Counted from the stretch's first letter, positions 21,152-31,839 are shown. The stretch is DNA of 64,000 bases from Azospira inquinata (GCF_018905915.1 NZ_CP064782.1:930001-994000), one strand, 5' to 3'. A program made the numbers and translations. The notes: generated from the sequence alone by a model not told the origin.

Positions 21152-22114
21152 TTAACGCCGGGCCACCCGAATACCGTAGCGGGCCGCCAGATCCAGATAT
21201 TTGGCCGGGTTCTGGGCCGCCCCCTGATAACGCACCTCAAAGTGCAGATGGGGCCCGGTGGACCGGCCCGTATTCCCGGACAGGGCGATTTCCTGCCCCC
21301 GGTTGATCATCTGCCCGGGACGCACCAGGATTTTGGACAGGTGGGCATAGCGGGTGGAGAAACCGTTGCCGTGATCCAGCTCAATGAGATTGCCATATTC
21401 CGGGTGATGCACTGCCTCCTTCACCACCCCGCCGGCAGAGGCGGCCACGGGGGTGCCCACGTCGGCTACAAAGTCGATGCCTTCATGCATGGCCCCCACC
21501 CCCGCAATGGGGTCCACCCGGCGGCCAAAGGGGGAGCCAATGCCCTTGGCCTGGATGGGCAGGGCGGAGGGCAAGAGAATCTGGCGGATACGCCGATCCA
21601 TGAGCCGATCCTCCAGATACCGAAACATCAGGGTCTGCTCGCTGACCTGGGCTTCCAGGCTGGACAGGGTGCGGGCCAGGCTTTCCGGAGAAAGGGGCGC
21701 CGGGGTACGGGCTAGCACCAGGGGACCGCCCTGCCCCCCCTTAATCAGGGCCAGGGGCGCCTGCACGGGGGTGGTCCGGATCGGGTCCCCGGGTTTAAGA
21801 CCGGCCAGGGTGGTCAAATGCTGACCCAGGGTATTGAGGTGCAGGAGCTGGGCCTGGAGCGTGCCCACCTGCTTGGCCAGGGCATTCAGGCTGCCCTTGA
21901 GGGCCCCTTCCCGATCCACCTCCCGGCTTTGGCTGGCGGAAGCCAACCAGGCCTGAGCGCCGGGCACCTGATAGCGCAGGGCCAGCCAGGACAGGCTCAG
22001 GGAGGAAAACACCACAGCCAGGGTCAGCACCGCCAGCCCCAAAGCCAGACGGGTAGGGGTTAAAACAATGCTCTTGGCCGTTGCCAGCCGATTGGAGACG
22101 AGAATAATATGCAC
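21152..22114 (-). CDS. M23-family metallopeptidase, membrane-anchored
   Basis: A 320-residue protein with one N-terminal membrane segment (about 22-50, LALGLAVLTLAVVFSSLSLSWLAL), a coiled-coil-like linker (about 65-160) and a C-terminal LytM domain. Zinc ligands are in HEGIDFVA (H-x3-D) and HLHFEV, with PFGRRVDPI before them. It is probably a peptidoglycan endopeptidase or an activator of one. The start is the GTG at 22114 with GGAGGAG four bases upstream. It is divergent from the DUF721 gene across 23 bases and sits upstream of secA, an order seen in other betaproteobacteria. Confidence 0.92.
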   Translation of the reverse strand: MHIILVSNRLATAKSIVLTPTRLALGLAVLTLAVVFSSLSLSWLALRYQVPGAQAWLASASQSREVDREGALKGSLNALAKQVGTLQAQLLHLNTLGQHLTTLAGLKPGDPIRTTPVQAPLALIKGGQGGPLVLARTPAPLSPESLARTLSSLEAQVSEQTLMFRYLEDRLMDRRIRQILLPSALPIQAKGIGSPFGRRVDPIAGVGAMHEGIDFVADVGTPVAASAGGVVKEAVHHPEYGNLIELDHGNGFSTRYAHLSKILVRPGQMINRGQEIALSGNTGRSTGPHLHFEVRYQGAAQNPAKYLDLAARYGIRVARR

Positions 22115-22137
22115 GACGCTCCTCCAAGAAGATATCG

Positions 22138-22575
22138 ATGCACCATCCAGTTGAAAAATACCTCAATACCGGCAATGCGGCCGCCAGCGTTCTCGCCCAT
22201 GGATGGCAGGTGTTGCAGGCGCAGCGCGCCTACCAGGAATTTGCGCCGGCCTTTCTCGGGCAGGGCAGTACGGTTGCCAATATCAAGCAGGGAATTGTGG
22301 TGATTCACGCCGAAAGTGGCGCTATCGCCGCCAAATTGTCCCAGATGACCCGGTCGTTGGCTGGCGAGTTTGCAAAAAGAGGGTTCGAGTGTAGTGAGGT
22401 CAAGGTGAAAGTACAAGGGCGAATTACTACGCCCCTGCCGCCCCCGCCCCAGGTCCATCCCATTTCCCAGAGCGCCGGTTCCCAGCTCACCGATCTGGCC
22501 CATGGGCTGCCGGAGCAATCCTCCCTGCGCCGAGCCCTGGAAGAACTGGTACAGCGGGCCGCCATCAAAGCATAG
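22138..22575 (+). CDS. dciA: DUF721/DciA-like protein
   Basis: A 145-residue protein with the N-terminal DUF721 domain (about 1-90; LNTGNAAASVLAHGW, then IVVIHAESGAIAAKLSQM) and a Pro-rich, presumably flexible C terminus (TTPLPPPPQ). DUF721 proteins named DciA help load the replicative helicase DnaB in bacteria lacking DnaC; that role is family knowledge, not shown here. It is the only plus-strand gene in this part of the cluster, divergent from the M23 peptidase, and overlaps the convergent small membrane gene by 11 bases. Confidence 0.8.
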   Translation: MHHPVEKYLNTGNAAASVLAHGWQVLQAQRAYQEFAPAFLGQGSTVANIKQGIVVIHAESGAIAAKLSQMTRSLAGEFAKRGFECSEVKVKVQGRITTPLPPPPQVHPISQSAGSQLTDLAHGLPEQSSLRRALEELVQRAAIKA

Positions 22576-22750
22576 GCAGGAGGCGCTCCAGGACCAACAG
22601 GGCGAACACCAGCAGGGCCACCATCAAGGCATAACGGAAGAGACGCCAGGCCCAGTCCAGATAACGGGAATTACGGGTAAACAAAAAGAGCGCCACGGCG
22701 GCGCCCACTCCCAGCAAAACCAGGATTCCCAACAGTCTCAGCAGCAACAT
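22565..22750 (-). CDS. Small two-helix membrane protein
   Basis: A 61-residue product from the ATG at 22750 (MLLLRLLGILVLLG). Two hydrophobic segments (about 2-22 and 36-58) flank a short basic loop with FTRNSRYLDWAWR. It sits 28 bases downstream of lpxC and is likely co-transcribed. I recall similar tiny proteins next to lpxC in related bacteria, with no known function. It is read as coding because of its consistent membrane pattern and the tight spacing. Confidence 0.7.
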   Translation of the reverse strand: MLLLRLLGILVLLGVGAAVALFLFTRNSRYLDWAWRLFRYALMVALLVFALLVLERLLPML

Positions 22751-22778
22751 GGCTTCTCCCGTGCCGCCCCCAAGGGAC

Positions 22779-23714
22779 TTACGCCGCCTGGGCAGGCAAT
22801 TCCAGCCAGCGCAGGACACCGGCGGGCGCCGTTGCCTGATCCTCGAAGGTAACGATTTCCCAGGCATCCCGCTCCTTGAGCAGTTGCCGGGCCAGCTGGT
22901 TATTCAGGCCATGACCGGACTTGTAGGCGGAAAAGGCCGCCAGCAGAGGATGGCCCAGGAGATAAAGGTCACCGATGGCGTCCAGCACCTTGTGTTTGAC
23001 GAACTCATCCCCGTAGCGCAGGCCGTCCGCGTTAAGCACCCGGTATTCGTCCAGGACGATGGCGTTTTCCAGACCGCCCCCCAGGGCCAGACCATTTTCC
23101 CGCAGCATTTCCACATCCTGCATGAAGCCGAAGGTGCGGGCCCGGGCCACTTCCCGAGGATAGGACTGGTCAGCGAAATCGATGGTGACGGACTGGGCCG
23201 ATTTGTCGATGGCCGGGTGGTTGAAGATGATGGAAAAGGACAGCTTATAGCCGTCGTAGGGCTCGAAACGGGCCCACTTGTCCCCGTCCCGCACTTCCAC
23301 GGGCCGGGTAATCCGGATAAATTTCTTCGCCGCCGCCTGTTCGGCGATACCGGCGGATTGAATCAGGAAAACGAAAGGCGCCGCCGAACCGTCCAGAATG
23401 GGCACTTCCGCCGCATCCAGATCGATATAGACGTTGTCGATGCCCAAGCCCCCCAGGGCGGACATCAAATGTTCCACGGTCCCCACCTTAACCAACCCTT
23501 CCGGGGTTTGCTGCTCCAGGCAGGAGCAGAGGCGGGTGTCCCCCACCAGCAAAGCATCAGCGCGAAGATCCACGGGCTCCGCCAGATCTACCCGGCGAAA
23601 CACGATCCCCGTGTCCGGTGCAGCCGGACGCAGCACCACATTGACCCGGACGCCGCTATGGAGCCCGACGCCGGAGGCGCGAATCAGGGATTTGAGGGTA
23701 CGCTGCTTTAACAT
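22779..23714 (-). CDS. lpxC: UDP-3-O-acyl-N-acetylglucosamine deacetylase
   Basis: A 311-residue zinc enzyme performing the committed step of lipid A synthesis. Zinc ligands are in [15 protein letters not shown] (first His) and [16 protein letters not shown] (His and Asp), and the basic-patch motif [18 protein letters not shown] is intact. MLKQRTLKS at the start is canonical. It follows ftsZ after 194 bases at the end of the dcw cluster, as in E. coli. In enterobacteria LpxC level is set by FtsH proteolysis; this cannot be judged here. Confidence 0.97.
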   Translation of the reverse strand: MLKQRTLKSLIRASGVGLHSGVRVNVVLRPAAPDTGIVFRRVDLAEPVDLRADALLVGDTRLCSCLEQQTPEGLVKVGTVEHLMSALGGLGIDNVYIDLDAAEVPILDGSAAPFVFLIQSAGIAEQAAAKKFIRITRPVEVRDGDKWARFEPYDGYKLSFSIIFNHPAIDKSAQSVTIDFADQSYPREVARARTFGFMQDVEMLRENGLALGGGLENAIVLDEYRVLNADGLRYGDEFVKHKVLDAIGDLYLLGHPLLAAFSAYKSGHGLNNQLARQLLKERDAWEIVTFEDQATAPAGVLRWLELPAQAA

Positions 23715-23908
23715 GGCATGGGAATAAGAGAAGAGGGGCGCATTTTACCACGGGCGCCCCTCCCCTTAAGGAGGCGATTGTTACAGTCTGTTGCCGGCTG
23801 CCGACGTCGGGGCCTGACCCGGCACGGCGTGGCGGGAGGCGACGCCAGCCGTGGCCCGCTGGCGAAGCGGGACGGCGGGGTCAGCTTCCCCGAAGCGCCG
23901 GAGCCGGA

Positions 23909-25066
23909 TCAATCCGCCTGCTTGCGCAGGAAAGCCGGAATGTCGTAGCGATCCACGCCGCTGTTGGCCAGGGCTTCCACCGTGGCGTTGCGGCCCTTGC
24001 GGATCACAGCGGGCACTGCGTCCAGCTGGCCGTAATCCACGGTCAGGGCCGCGTCGTCCGTCCCGGTCCGCACCGTGGTGGCGGTGTTGATCACTTCCAG
24101 GGGCTGGCGCTTGGCCTGGGCTTGGCCCAGACCGGTGGCCACCACGGTGACCCGCAGCTGTTCGCCCATTTCTTCGTCAAACACCGCACCGAAGATGATG
24201 TGGGCGTCCTCGGCGGCGAATTCCTTGATGGTATTCATCACCTCGTTCACTTCCTTCATCTTCAGGCTGCGGGAGGCGGTGATATTCACCAGCACGCCCC
24301 GGGCGCCGGACAGATTGACCCCTTCCAGCAGGGGAGAAGCCACGGCCTGTTCGGCGGCGATACGGGCCCGATCCACGCCGGAGGCGTAGGCGGAGCCCAT
24401 CATGGCCATGCCCATTTCCCCCATGACGGTGCGCACGTCTTCAAAGTCCACGTTCACCAGGCCGGGGTAGTTGATGATTTCCGCGATGCCGCCCACGGCG
24501 TTGCGCAGCACGTTGTCCGCCGCCTTGAAGGCTTCTTCCATGGAGACGTCGTCCCCCAGCACGTCCATCAACTTGTCGTTGAGGATGACGATGAGGGAAT
24601 CCACGTGCTTTTGCAGCTCGGCGATGCCCGCTTCGGCGATCTTGGCCCGCTTGCCTTCAAAGGCGAAGGGCTTGGTGACCACGCCCACGGTGAGGATGCC
24701 CTTTTCCCGGGCCACTTCCGCCACGATGGGGGCTGCGCCCGTACCGGTACCACCGCCCATGCCGGCGGTAATGAAGACCATGTGGGCCCCTTCCAGCTGC
24801 TCGGCGATGCGTTCCCGTTCTTCCAGGGCCGCATTACGACCGGCTTCCGGCTTGGCCCCGGCCCCCAGACCGGAACTGCCCAATTGCATCTTTTCCGCGG
24901 CCAGGCTGCGACCCAGAGCCTGGGCGTCGGTGTTGGCGGCGACGAACTGCACCCCCTGCACCTCTTCCCGGATCATGTGGTCCACCGCATTGCCCCCCGC
25001 CCCACCGACACCGATGACTTTGATCACGGTGCCGGCGTTTTCTTCCTTATCGATGATTTCAAACAT
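23909..25066 (-). CDS. ftsZ: Cell division protein FtsZ
   Basis: A 385-residue tubulin-like GTPase forming the division ring. The tubulin signature is in FITAGMGGGTGTGAAP, with N-terminal IKVIGVGGAGGNAV and the synergy region NTDAQAL. A short variable linker leads to the conserved tail DRYDIPAFLRKQAD, which binds FtsA and other partners. TAGGAGGCG lies ahead of the start at 25066. It follows ftsA after 59 bases. Confidence 0.98.
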   Translation of the reverse strand: MFEIIDKEENAGTVIKVIGVGGAGGNAVDHMIREEVQGVQFVAANTDAQALGRSLAAEKMQLGSSGLGAGAKPEAGRNAALEERERIAEQLEGAHMVFITAGMGGGTGTGAAPIVAEVAREKGILTVGVVTKPFAFEGKRAKIAEAGIAELQKHVDSLIVILNDKLMDVLGDDVSMEEAFKAADNVLRNAVGGIAEIINYPGLVNVDFEDVRTVMGEMGMAMMGSAYASGVDRARIAAEQAVASPLLEGVNLSGARGVLVNITASRSLKMKEVNEVMNTIKEFAAEDAHIIFGAVFDEEMGEQLRVTVVATGLGQAQAKRQPLEVINTATTVRTGTDDAALTVDYGQLDAVPAVIRKGRNATVEALANSGVDRYDIPAFLRKQAD

Positions 25067-25125
25067 GGACTTCGCCTCCTACGGATGATTCACTGAAAAC
25101 AAAAATTGCGTTGAAAGATTGATGC

Positions 25126-26355
25126 TTAAAAGTTTTTTTCGAACCAGGACTTCATGACGCCAAAAATCTGCTTCACATTCCGCGTTTCCTGCACCTTCTG
25201 ACCCCGCTTACGCTGCGCCTGGGCTTCCAGAAGCAGGCCGTAGGCGGTGGAAAACCGGGGGCTTTGCACCACATCGGCCAGGGCCCCCGTGTATTTGGGC
25301 ACCCCCATGCGCACCGGCATGTGGAAAATCTCCTCCCCCAGTTCGATCATGCCGGGCATGACGGAAGCCCCACCGGTGAGCACGATGCCGGAGGACAGCA
25401 CCTCGTCGAAGCCGGAGCGGCGCAGCTCGGCCTGGACCAGCTCGTAAAGCTCCTCCACCCGGGGCTGGATCACGTCGGCCAGGGCCCGGCGGGACAGCTT
25501 GCGGCTGGGACGGTCGTCCACCCCGGCCACTTCAATCACGTCTTCCGGATCGGCCAGTTGGGACAGGGCGCAGCCGTACTTACGCTTGATGTCTTCCGCT
25601 TCCCGGGTCGGGGTGCGCAGGGCCATGGCGATGTCGTTGGTCACCTGATCCCCGGCAATGGGGATGACGGAGGTGTGGCGGATGGCGCCCTGGGTCCAGA
25701 TGGCGATGTCCGTGGTACCCCCACCGATATCCACCAGGCACACTCCCAGGTCCTTTTCATCCTCGGAGAGCACGGCGTAGCTGGAGGCCAGGGGCTGGAG
25801 CACCAGGTCATTCACCTCCAGGCCGCAGCGACGCACGCATTTGACGATGTTCTGGGCGGCGGAGACGGCACCGGTGACGATGTGCACCTTCACTTCCAGG
25901 CGGAAACCGCTCATGCCGATGGGCTCCCGGATACCGTCCTGGTCGTCGATGATGAATTCCTGGGTGAGGATGTGGAGGATTTCCTGATCCGCCGGAATGG
26001 GCATGGCCCGGGCAGTCTCGATCACCCGATCCAGGTCCATGGTGGTCACTTCCTTGTCCTTGATGGCCACCATGCCGTTGGAGTTGAAGCTCTTAATGTG
26101 GCTACCGGCGATCCCCGTATAGACGTTGGTGACCTTGCAGTCGGCCATCAGCTCCACTTCCTGGACCACCCGGGAGATGGCGCTCACCGTTTCCTCGATG
26201 TTGACCACCACGCCCTTGCGCAGGCCCCGGGATTCCTGACTGCCCATGCCGATGACGTTAAGGTGCCCCTCCGGCGTGACTTCGGCCACCAGCGCCACAA
26301 TCTTGGAGGTGCCGATATCCAGGCCGACAATCAGATCCTTGCTATCCCTGCTCAT
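25126..26355 (-). CDS. ftsA: Cell division protein FtsA
   Basis: A 409-residue actin-like protein that tethers FtsZ to the membrane. Visible are the phosphate-1 motif VGLDIGTSKIVAL, the SHS2 (1C) subdomain, the phosphate-2 segment VCLVDIGGGTTDIAI and the adenosine motif VLTGGASVMPGM. The C terminus GVMKSWFEKNF is the amphipathic membrane-targeting helix. The start at 26355 (MSRDSKDL) has AAAGGAAAG ahead of it and lies one base after the ftsQ stop. Confidence 0.97.
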   Translation of the reverse strand: MSRDSKDLIVGLDIGTSKIVALVAEVTPEGHLNVIGMGSQESRGLRKGVVVNIEETVSAISRVVQEVELMADCKVTNVYTGIAGSHIKSFNSNGMVAIKDKEVTTMDLDRVIETARAMPIPADQEILHILTQEFIIDDQDGIREPIGMSGFRLEVKVHIVTGAVSAAQNIVKCVRRCGLEVNDLVLQPLASSYAVLSEDEKDLGVCLVDIGGGTTDIAIWTQGAIRHTSVIPIAGDQVTNDIAMALRTPTREAEDIKRKYGCALSQLADPEDVIEVAGVDDRPSRKLSRRALADVIQPRVEELYELVQAELRRSGFDEVLSSGIVLTGGASVMPGMIELGEEIFHMPVRMGVPKYTGALADVVQSPRFSTAYGLLLEAQAQRKRGQKVQETRNVKQIFGVMKSWFEKNF

Positions 26356-26356
26356 G

Positions 26357-27100
26357 CTACTTTCCTTTGCCATCAACGCCCGCAGCCGCCAGCCGCAGGG
26401 CAAAACCATTGGGGTACCGCAAATCCACCGCCCCGGGCTTGCGCTCCGCCAGGGTGGAGGAATACACCGCTACAAACCGGGACAGCCGGGTAGCCACCGG
26501 GGACTTGGGCTGCTCCCGCCCCAGTTCCAGCACCATGCCGTTGTCCAGAACCACCTGCCAGGCCAGCCGGGGACTCAGCACCAGCTGCCGGGGCTGGTGG
26601 CCGACGGGCCCCAGGGCCCGGGTAAATTCATCAAAGCGCCGCAGCACGTCCTGGCTGGAGCCCGTGGGCCCGGCCAGCTCGGGCAGGGCGTCCATCTGGG
26701 TCTGGGGCATCACCGCCTCAAACACTTCCCCGTAGGAATTCACCAGTTCCGTGCCGCTGGTTCCCCAGCGGGCCACGGGCTGTTGCTCCTCCAGGCGGAT
26801 TTCCAGCTTGCCCGGCCAGCGCCGCCGCACTTCCACCTTGCGCACCCAGGGCAGCTTTTCCAGGGACTGGCGCAGCAGATCCAGATTGACGCTGAAAAAG
26901 TTGCCCCGCAGCAGACCGGACAGGGTGCGTTCGATTTCCCCCCGCTGCACTTCCTTCAAGGGCTGGACAAAATCCACTTCCTTGAGGGGAAAGAGGGGCA
27001 GGCGCATGGCGCCCAGGGCCAGGGCCGCCAGCAACGCCGCCGCCCCTGCTACGAAGAGCAGGTCAGCGATGGCGGTCATGAGCTGGGGCTTGTGCCACAT
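26357..27100 (-). CDS. ftsQ: Cell division protein FtsQ
   Basis: A 247-residue bitopic membrane protein of the divisome. One membrane segment (about 8-32, AIADLLFVAGAAALLAALALGAM) precedes a periplasmic POTRA domain (FPLKEVDFVQPLKEVQRGEIERTL) and the beta domain that contacts FtsB and FtsL. It lies between ddlB and ftsA, with 19 bases to ddlB. Confidence 0.94.
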   Translation of the reverse strand: MWHKPQLMTAIADLLFVAGAAALLAALALGAMRLPLFPLKEVDFVQPLKEVQRGEIERTLSGLLRGNFFSVNLDLLRQSLEKLPWVRKVEVRRRWPGKLEIRLEEQQPVARWGTSGTELVNSYGEVFEAVMPQTQMDALPELAGPTGSSQDVLRRFDEFTRALGPVGHQPRQLVLSPRLAWQVVLDNGMVLELGREQPKSPVATRLSRFVAVYSSTLAERKPGAVDLRYPNGFALRLAAAGVDGKGK

Positions 27101-27119
27101 GGCGGAGGCGTCCTTATCC

Positions 27120-28034
27120 TTAACCCAGGCTGGCCAGGGCCAGAACCTGCATCACCAGGTCTTCGTAACTGATGCCGGCCACCCGGGCGGCCATGGGCAC
27201 CAGGGAATGGTCGGTCATGCCCGGGGCCATGTTGGCTTCCAGGAAATGGGCCTGACCCGCTTCATCCATGAGGAAATCCACCCGGCCCCAGCCCCGCCCG
27301 CCCAGCACCTTAAAGGCCCGCAGGGCATCAGCTTGGATGGCCCCTTCCCGGTCAGCAGGCAGGCCGCAGGGGCAGAGGTAACGGGTGTCGTCCCGGAGAT
27401 ACTTGGCTTCGTAGTCGTAGAAGGCGTTGGCCGGCTCGATTTTGACGATGGGCAGCACCTGTTCCCCCAGGATGCCCACGGTGTATTCCCCTCCGGTCAC
27501 CCCCTGCTCCGCCAGCACCAGCTTGTCGTGGCGGGCCGCTTCCCGGTAAGCCCCTTCCAGGCCGCCGGGCAGGGTCACCATGGAAACCCCGATGGAGGAG
27601 CCTTCGCAGGCGGGTTTGACGAACAGGGGCAGGCCCAGTTGTTCTTCCACTTCAGCGAAATTGCTTTGGTCGTCCAGCAGGGCGTAGTTGGGCACCCGCA
27701 GGCCAGCGGCTTGCCAGAGCAGCTTGGTGCGCCATTTGTCCATGCCCAGGGCGGAGGCCAGTACCCCGCTGCCCGTGTAAGGGATGTCCATCAGTTCCAG
27801 GGCGCCCTGGATGGTGCCGTCTTCCCCGTAGCGGCCGTGGAGGGCGATAAACGCCCGGTCATAGCCCTTCAGCTCGTCCAGAGACCGTTCCGCCGGATCA
27901 AACCCGTGGGCATCCACCCCCTGGCTGCGCAGGGCGGAGAGCACCCGGGAGCCGCTGGAGAGGGAGACCTTGCGCTCCCCGGACTTGCCGCCGAAAAGCA
28001 CTGCCACTTTGCCGAAACTGCTTGCTTGACTCAT
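27120..28034 (-). CDS. ddlB: D-alanine--D-alanine ligase
   Basis: A 304-residue ATP-grasp ligase making the D-Ala-D-Ala dipeptide for peptidoglycan. [14 protein letters not shown] is the N-terminal signature, with [28 protein letters not shown] and [17 protein letters not shown]. The catalytic Ser and the Tyr of the D-Ala-D-Ala (not D-Lac) type are consistent with the family. The start at 28034 has AAAGG about eight bases upstream. Preceded by murC without murB. Confidence 0.96.
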   Translation of the reverse strand: MSQASSFGKVAVLFGGKSGERKVSLSSGSRVLSALRSQGVDAHGFDPAERSLDELKGYDRAFIALHGRYGEDGTIQGALELMDIPYTGSGVLASALGMDKWRTKLLWQAAGLRVPNYALLDDQSNFAEVEEQLGLPLFVKPACEGSSIGVSMVTLPGGLEGAYREAARHDKLVLAEQGVTGGEYTVGILGEQVLPIVKIEPANAFYDYEAKYLRDDTRYLCPCGLPADREGAIQADALRAFKVLGGRGWGRVDFLMDEAGQAHFLEANMAPGMTDHSLVPMAARVAGISYEDLVMQVLALASLG

Positions 28035-28038
28035 TGTT

Positions 28039-28110
28039 CTAACCTTTCATGGGGCAACCGTGGCCGCTTGCAACCAGCCGGTCTGGGTTTTCACGGTCGC
28101 CGTGCATCAT
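28039..28110 (-). CDS. Possible 23-codon small frame between murC and ddlB
   Basis: In the murC-ddlB gap a frame starts ATGATG at 28110 behind AGAAGGA and ends TAG five bases before ddlB. The product [20 protein letters not shown] (first 20 residues) matches nothing I know. Codon use is less GC-ending than its neighbours. It may be chance, a relic of an excised gene, or a coupling device for ddlB. Confidence 0.2.
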   Translation of the reverse strand: MMHGDRENPDRLVASGHGCPMKG

Positions 28111-28125
28111 CGAATCCTTCTGCCT

Positions 28126-29523
28126 TCAAACCTTGCCGGCGGCCAACTTGCCGGGCACGGTGCCGATGGAGCCAGCACCCATGGTGAGCACCACGTCCCC
28201 GTCCCGGACCAGGTCCAGAATGGCCTGGGGCATGGCCGCCACTTCTTCCACAAAAACCGGTTCCACCTTGCCCGCCACCCGCAGGGCCCGGGCCAGGGAG
28301 CGGCCGTCCGCCGCCACAATGGGGGCTTCCCCGGCGCCATAAACCTCGGTGAGCACCAGGGCATCCACGCTGGACAACACTTTGACGAAATCTTCGAAGC
28401 AATCCCGGGTGCGGCTGTAGCGGTGGGGCTGGAAGGCCAGCACCAGGCGGCGTCCCGGGAACGCGCCCCGGGCGGCGGCCAGGGTGGCGGTCATTTCCCG
28501 GGGATGGTGGCCGTAATCGTCCACCAGGGTGAACGTGCCCCCCTTGGGGCAAGGCAGTTCGCCGTAGCGCTGGAAGCGGCGCCCCACCCCCTTGAATTCG
28601 GCCAGGGCTTTGACGATGGCGTCATCGGACACCCCCAGCTCGGTGGCCACGGCAAAGGCGGCCAGGGCGTTAAGCACGTAATGGCGGCCCGGCAGGTTGA
28701 GGGTGATGGAGACCCGGTGTTCGCTGCCGTTTTTGCGCACCGCGTCGAACTGCATCTGGCCACCGGCTTCCCGGACGTTTTCCGCATAGACGTTGCAGAT
28801 GGCCGGGTCAAAACCGTAGCGCAGCACCTGTTTCGGCACCTGGGGCAGGATGTCCCGCACATTGGGATCATCCACGCAGAGCACGGCCACCCCGTAGAAG
28901 GGCAGGCGATTGAGGAAATCCACAAAGGCCTGCTTCAAACGGCCGAAATCGTGGCCGTAGGTCTCCATGTGATCCGCGTCGATATTGGTGACAATGGAAA
29001 TCACCGGGGACAGGTAGAGGAAGGAAGCGTCCGATTCGTCCGCCTCGGCCACCAGAAAATCCCCCGTGCCCAAGCGAGCATTGGCTCCCGCCGCATTGAG
29101 GCGGCCGCCGATAACGAAGGTGGGGTCCAGCCCCCCTTCCGCCAGGATGGAGGCCACCAGACTGGTGGTGGTGGTCTTGCCATGGGTCCCGGCCACGGCG
29201 ATGCCCTGCTTTAAGCGCATCAGCTCGGCCAGCATCTGGGCCCGGGGCACCACGGGCACGTGGGCGGACCGGGCCGCCACCACTTCCGGGTTGTCTTCCT
29301 TGACGGCGGTGGAGACCACCACGGCGTCCGCCCCAGCAATATTTTCCGCGCTGTGGCCCTGGACCACCCGGGCGCCCAGCCCGGCCAGACGGGCGGTCGC
29401 CGCGTTTTGGCCCAGGTCGGAACCGCTCACTTCGTAGCCCAGGTTGAGGAGCACTTCGGCAATACCGCTCATGCCAGCGCCGCCGATACCGACGAAGTGC
29501 AGGTGTTTGATCATGTGTTTCAT
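28126..29523 (-). CDS. murC: UDP-N-acetylmuramate--L-alanine ligase
   Basis: A 465-residue Mur ligase adding L-Ala to UDP-MurNAc. The N-terminal Rossmann motif is [17 protein letters not shown], the ATP loop is [18 protein letters not shown], and the central block [17 protein letters not shown] is MurC-specific. It starts at the ATG 29523 or possibly at the ATG 29514 (MIKHLHF). In the minus-strand dcw cluster it follows murG after 88 bases and precedes ddlB; murB, usually next, is not here. Confidence 0.97.
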   Translation of the reverse strand: MKHMIKHLHFVGIGGAGMSGIAEVLLNLGYEVSGSDLGQNAATARLAGLGARVVQGHSAENIAGADAVVVSTAVKEDNPEVVAARSAHVPVVPRAQMLAELMRLKQGIAVAGTHGKTTTTSLVASILAEGGLDPTFVIGGRLNAAGANARLGTGDFLVAEADESDASFLYLSPVISIVTNIDADHMETYGHDFGRLKQAFVDFLNRLPFYGVAVLCVDDPNVRDILPQVPKQVLRYGFDPAICNVYAENVREAGGQMQFDAVRKNGSEHRVSITLNLPGRHYVLNALAAFAVATELGVSDDAIVKALAEFKGVGRRFQRYGELPCPKGGTFTLVDDYGHHPREMTATLAAARGAFPGRRLVLAFQPHRYSRTRDCFEDFVKVLSSVDALVLTEVYGAGEAPIVAADGRSLARALRVAGKVEPVFVEEVAAMPQAILDLVRDGDVVLTMGAGSIGTVPGKLAAGKV

Positions 29524-29611
29524 GCTGGCAACCTCTTGCTAGGGAAAAGCCCGGCAAGCAACAGGCCCCGCCGGGGGGCCGGGATTATACGCAGGGAGAA
29601 GGGTTTCCGGG

Positions 29612-30676
29612 TCATTTGGCCACCTCGGCGCAAACTTGGGCGACCCGGGCAGTGGCATCCGTCTTGGCCAGTTCCCGGGCCTTGGTGGCCATAGCGGCCA
29701 GCTGGGTCCGATCCAGTCCCGCTAGGAGGCTAGCCAGGGATTCAGCCCCCAGTTCCCCCTGGGGCAGAAGGCGGGCCGCCCCCTGCTCGGAAAGGAAACG
29801 GGCGTTGCCGGTCTGGTGGTCATCCACCGCATGGGGATAGGGCACCAGCAGGGAGGCCACCCCAGCGGCGGCCAGCTCGGCCACGGTCAGAGCCCCGGCC
29901 CGGCAGATCACCAAATCCGCCCAGGCGTAAGCCCCAGCCATGTCTTCGATGAAGGCCACGCAATGGCCGCTTACCCCCACCTGGGCGTAGGCGTCCTTGA
30001 GAGCCTGGATATGCTTTTCCCCGGCCTGATGCACCACCTGGGGCCGACGCTCCGGCGGCAGCAGGCTCAAGGCCTGGGGCACCGCATCGTTGAGGGCCTT
30101 AGCCCCCAGACTGCCGCCCACCACCAGGATTTGCAGAGGACCCTGGCGCTCCGCGTAGCGGGTGGCTGGATCGGTCAGGGCGGCGATTTCCGGACGCACC
30201 GGATTGCCCACCCACTCGCCTCCGGCAATTACCCTGGGAAAGCCGGATAGCACCCGGGTGGCCCAGGAGGCCAGGGCCTTGTTGGCCATGCCGGCCACGG
30301 AATTCTGTTCATGGATGACCAGGGGCACCCCCCGCAGCCGGGCGGCCACGCCCCCGGGGAAGGTGATGTAACCGCCCATGCCCAGCACCACGTTGGGCCG
30401 CACTTCCTTAATGGCCCCCAGGGCCTGGCCCAGGGCCCGGGCCAGATTGAACGGCAGAGCCAGCTTGCGCAGCAAGCCCTTGCCCCGCAGGCCGCCAAAG
30501 CTCACCCCAGCCAGGGGGAAATGGTGGGCGGGCACCAGACGGCCTTCCATGCCTTCCGGATTGCCCATCCACACCACTTTCCAGCCCTGATCCCGAAGCC
30601 GTTCGGCCACCGCCAGGGCGGGGAAAATATGGCCACCGGTACCACCGGCCATGACCAACAGGGTTTGCCCGCTCAT
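29612..30676 (-). CDS. murG: Lipid II synthase GlcNAc transferase MurG
   Basis: A 354-residue peripheral membrane glycosyltransferase converting lipid I to lipid II. The N-terminal glycine-rich loop is [20 protein letters not shown], another loop is [11 protein letters not shown], and the donor-binding site is [31 protein letters not shown]. The start at 30676 overlaps the ftsW stop by four bases (ATGA), chosen over an upstream in-frame ATG. Confidence 0.97.
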   Translation of the reverse strand: MSGQTLLVMAGGTGGHIFPALAVAERLRDQGWKVVWMGNPEGMEGRLVPAHHFPLAGVSFGGLRGKGLLRKLALPFNLARALGQALGAIKEVRPNVVLGMGGYITFPGGVAARLRGVPLVIHEQNSVAGMANKALASWATRVLSGFPRVIAGGEWVGNPVRPEIAALTDPATRYAERQGPLQILVVGGSLGAKALNDAVPQALSLLPPERRPQVVHQAGEKHIQALKDAYAQVGVSGHCVAFIEDMAGAYAWADLVICRAGALTVAELAAAGVASLLVPYPHAVDDHQTGNARFLSEQGAARLLPQGELGAESLASLLAGLDRTQLAAMATKARELAKTDATARVAQVCAEVAK

Positions 30677-31839
30677 ACCTTGGCCCCCCGCATCAACTGG
30701 CGATTTTCCCAATCCACCCGCAGCAGAATGCCCAGGGCGATGCAGTTGGCTACCACCCCGGAACCGCCGAAACTCATCAGGGGCAAGGTCAGCCCCTTGG
30801 TGGGCAGCAAGCCCATATTCACTCCCATATTGATAAAGGCCTGGACGCCAAACCAGATGCCGATCCCCATGGCCACCAGGGCCGGGTAGAGGCGATCCAG
30901 AGCCACGGCCTGACGGCCGATGAGAAAAATCCGATGCACCAGGAGGGCGAAGAAGAAAATCACCGCCAGCACCCCGGCAAAGCCCAGTTCCTCCGCAATC
31001 ACGGCCAGGAGGAAGTCCGTATGGGCTTCCGGCAGATAGAAAAGTTTTTCCACGCTGGCCCCCAGACCGACGCCGAAGAATTCCCCCCGGCCAAAGGCGA
31101 TCAGGGCGTGGGACAGCTGGTAGCCCTTGCCGAAAGCGTCCTGCCAGGGATCCATAAAGCCCAGGAGCCGTTCCCGCCGGTAGGGGGACGTCCAGATCAT
31201 GATCAGGAAGGCCACCACCAACACAGCAATGAGGATGGCGAAAAGCCGGGCCCGCAGGCCGCCCAGGAACAGGATGCCCATGGAAATACTGACAATGACC
31301 ACGAAGGCGCCGAAGTCCGGCTCCCGCAGCAGCAGGGCGGCCACCACCACCATGGCCGCCGCCAGGGGCAGGAAGGCCTTTTTCAGGTCATGCATGAAAG
31401 CCATTTTGCGCACCGTGTAATCGGCGGCGTAGAGCACGGCGAAGAGCTTCATCAATTCGGAGGGCTGGAGATTGGCGATCCCCAGGGAAATCCAACGCCG
31501 GGAGCCGTTTACCGAGCGGCCCAGGCCGGGCACCAGGACCACCGCCAGGAACACCACCCCGATCATGAACAGCCAGGGAGCCCATTCCTGCCAGGTTTTG
31601 GTGGGCACCTGGAAGGCAAAGGCTCCCGCCACCAGGGCAATGGTCAGGAACACCCCGTGGCGGATGAGGAAATAGGCGGGCTGGTAGCCGGTGGTGCGGC
31701 TGCCTTCGGCGGTGGCGATGGAGGCGGAATAGACCATCACTAGGCCGGTGAATAACAGGGCCAAAGCCGACCACAGCAGCACCATGTCCACCTCAGTGGG
31801 CATGCGCCGGGGGCCGTGGATGGCGCTCATCACATTCAC
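30673..31839 (-). CDS. ftsW: Septal peptidoglycan polymerase FtsW (SEDS family)
   Basis: A 388-residue SEDS glycosyltransferase with about ten membrane helices, polymerising lipid II at the septum with FtsI. Family motifs: [22 protein letters not shown] (part of the conserved loop), [10 protein letters not shown] with the catalytic Asp, and [14 protein letters not shown] near the C terminus. The start is either GTG 31839, overlapping the murD stop by four bases, or ATG 31830. It lies between murD and murG as usual. Confidence 0.97.
   Translation of the reverse strand: MNVMSAIHGPRRMPTEVDMVLLWSALALLFTGLVMVYSASIATAEGSRTTGYQPAYFLIRHGVFLTIALVAGAFAFQVPTKTWQEWAPWLFMIGVVFLAVVLVPGLGRSVNGSRRWISLGIANLQPSELMKLFAVLYAADYTVRKMAFMHDLKKAFLPLAAAMVVVAALLLREPDFGAFVVIVSISMGILFLGGLRARLFAILIAVLVVAFLIMIWTSPYRRERLLGFMDPWQDAFGKGYQLSHALIAFGRGEFFGVGLGASVEKLFYLPEAHTDFLLAVIAEELGFAGVLAVIFFFALLVHRIFLIGRQAVALDRLYPALVAMGIGIWFGVQAFINMGVNMGLLPTKGLTLPLMSFGGSGVVANCIALGILLRVDWENRQLMRGAKV

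Noticed and set aside
23735..23763. Inverted repeat between lpxC and ftsZ as a terminator
   Set aside because: Imperfect arms and no T-run on either strand; it may only be GC-rich sequence.
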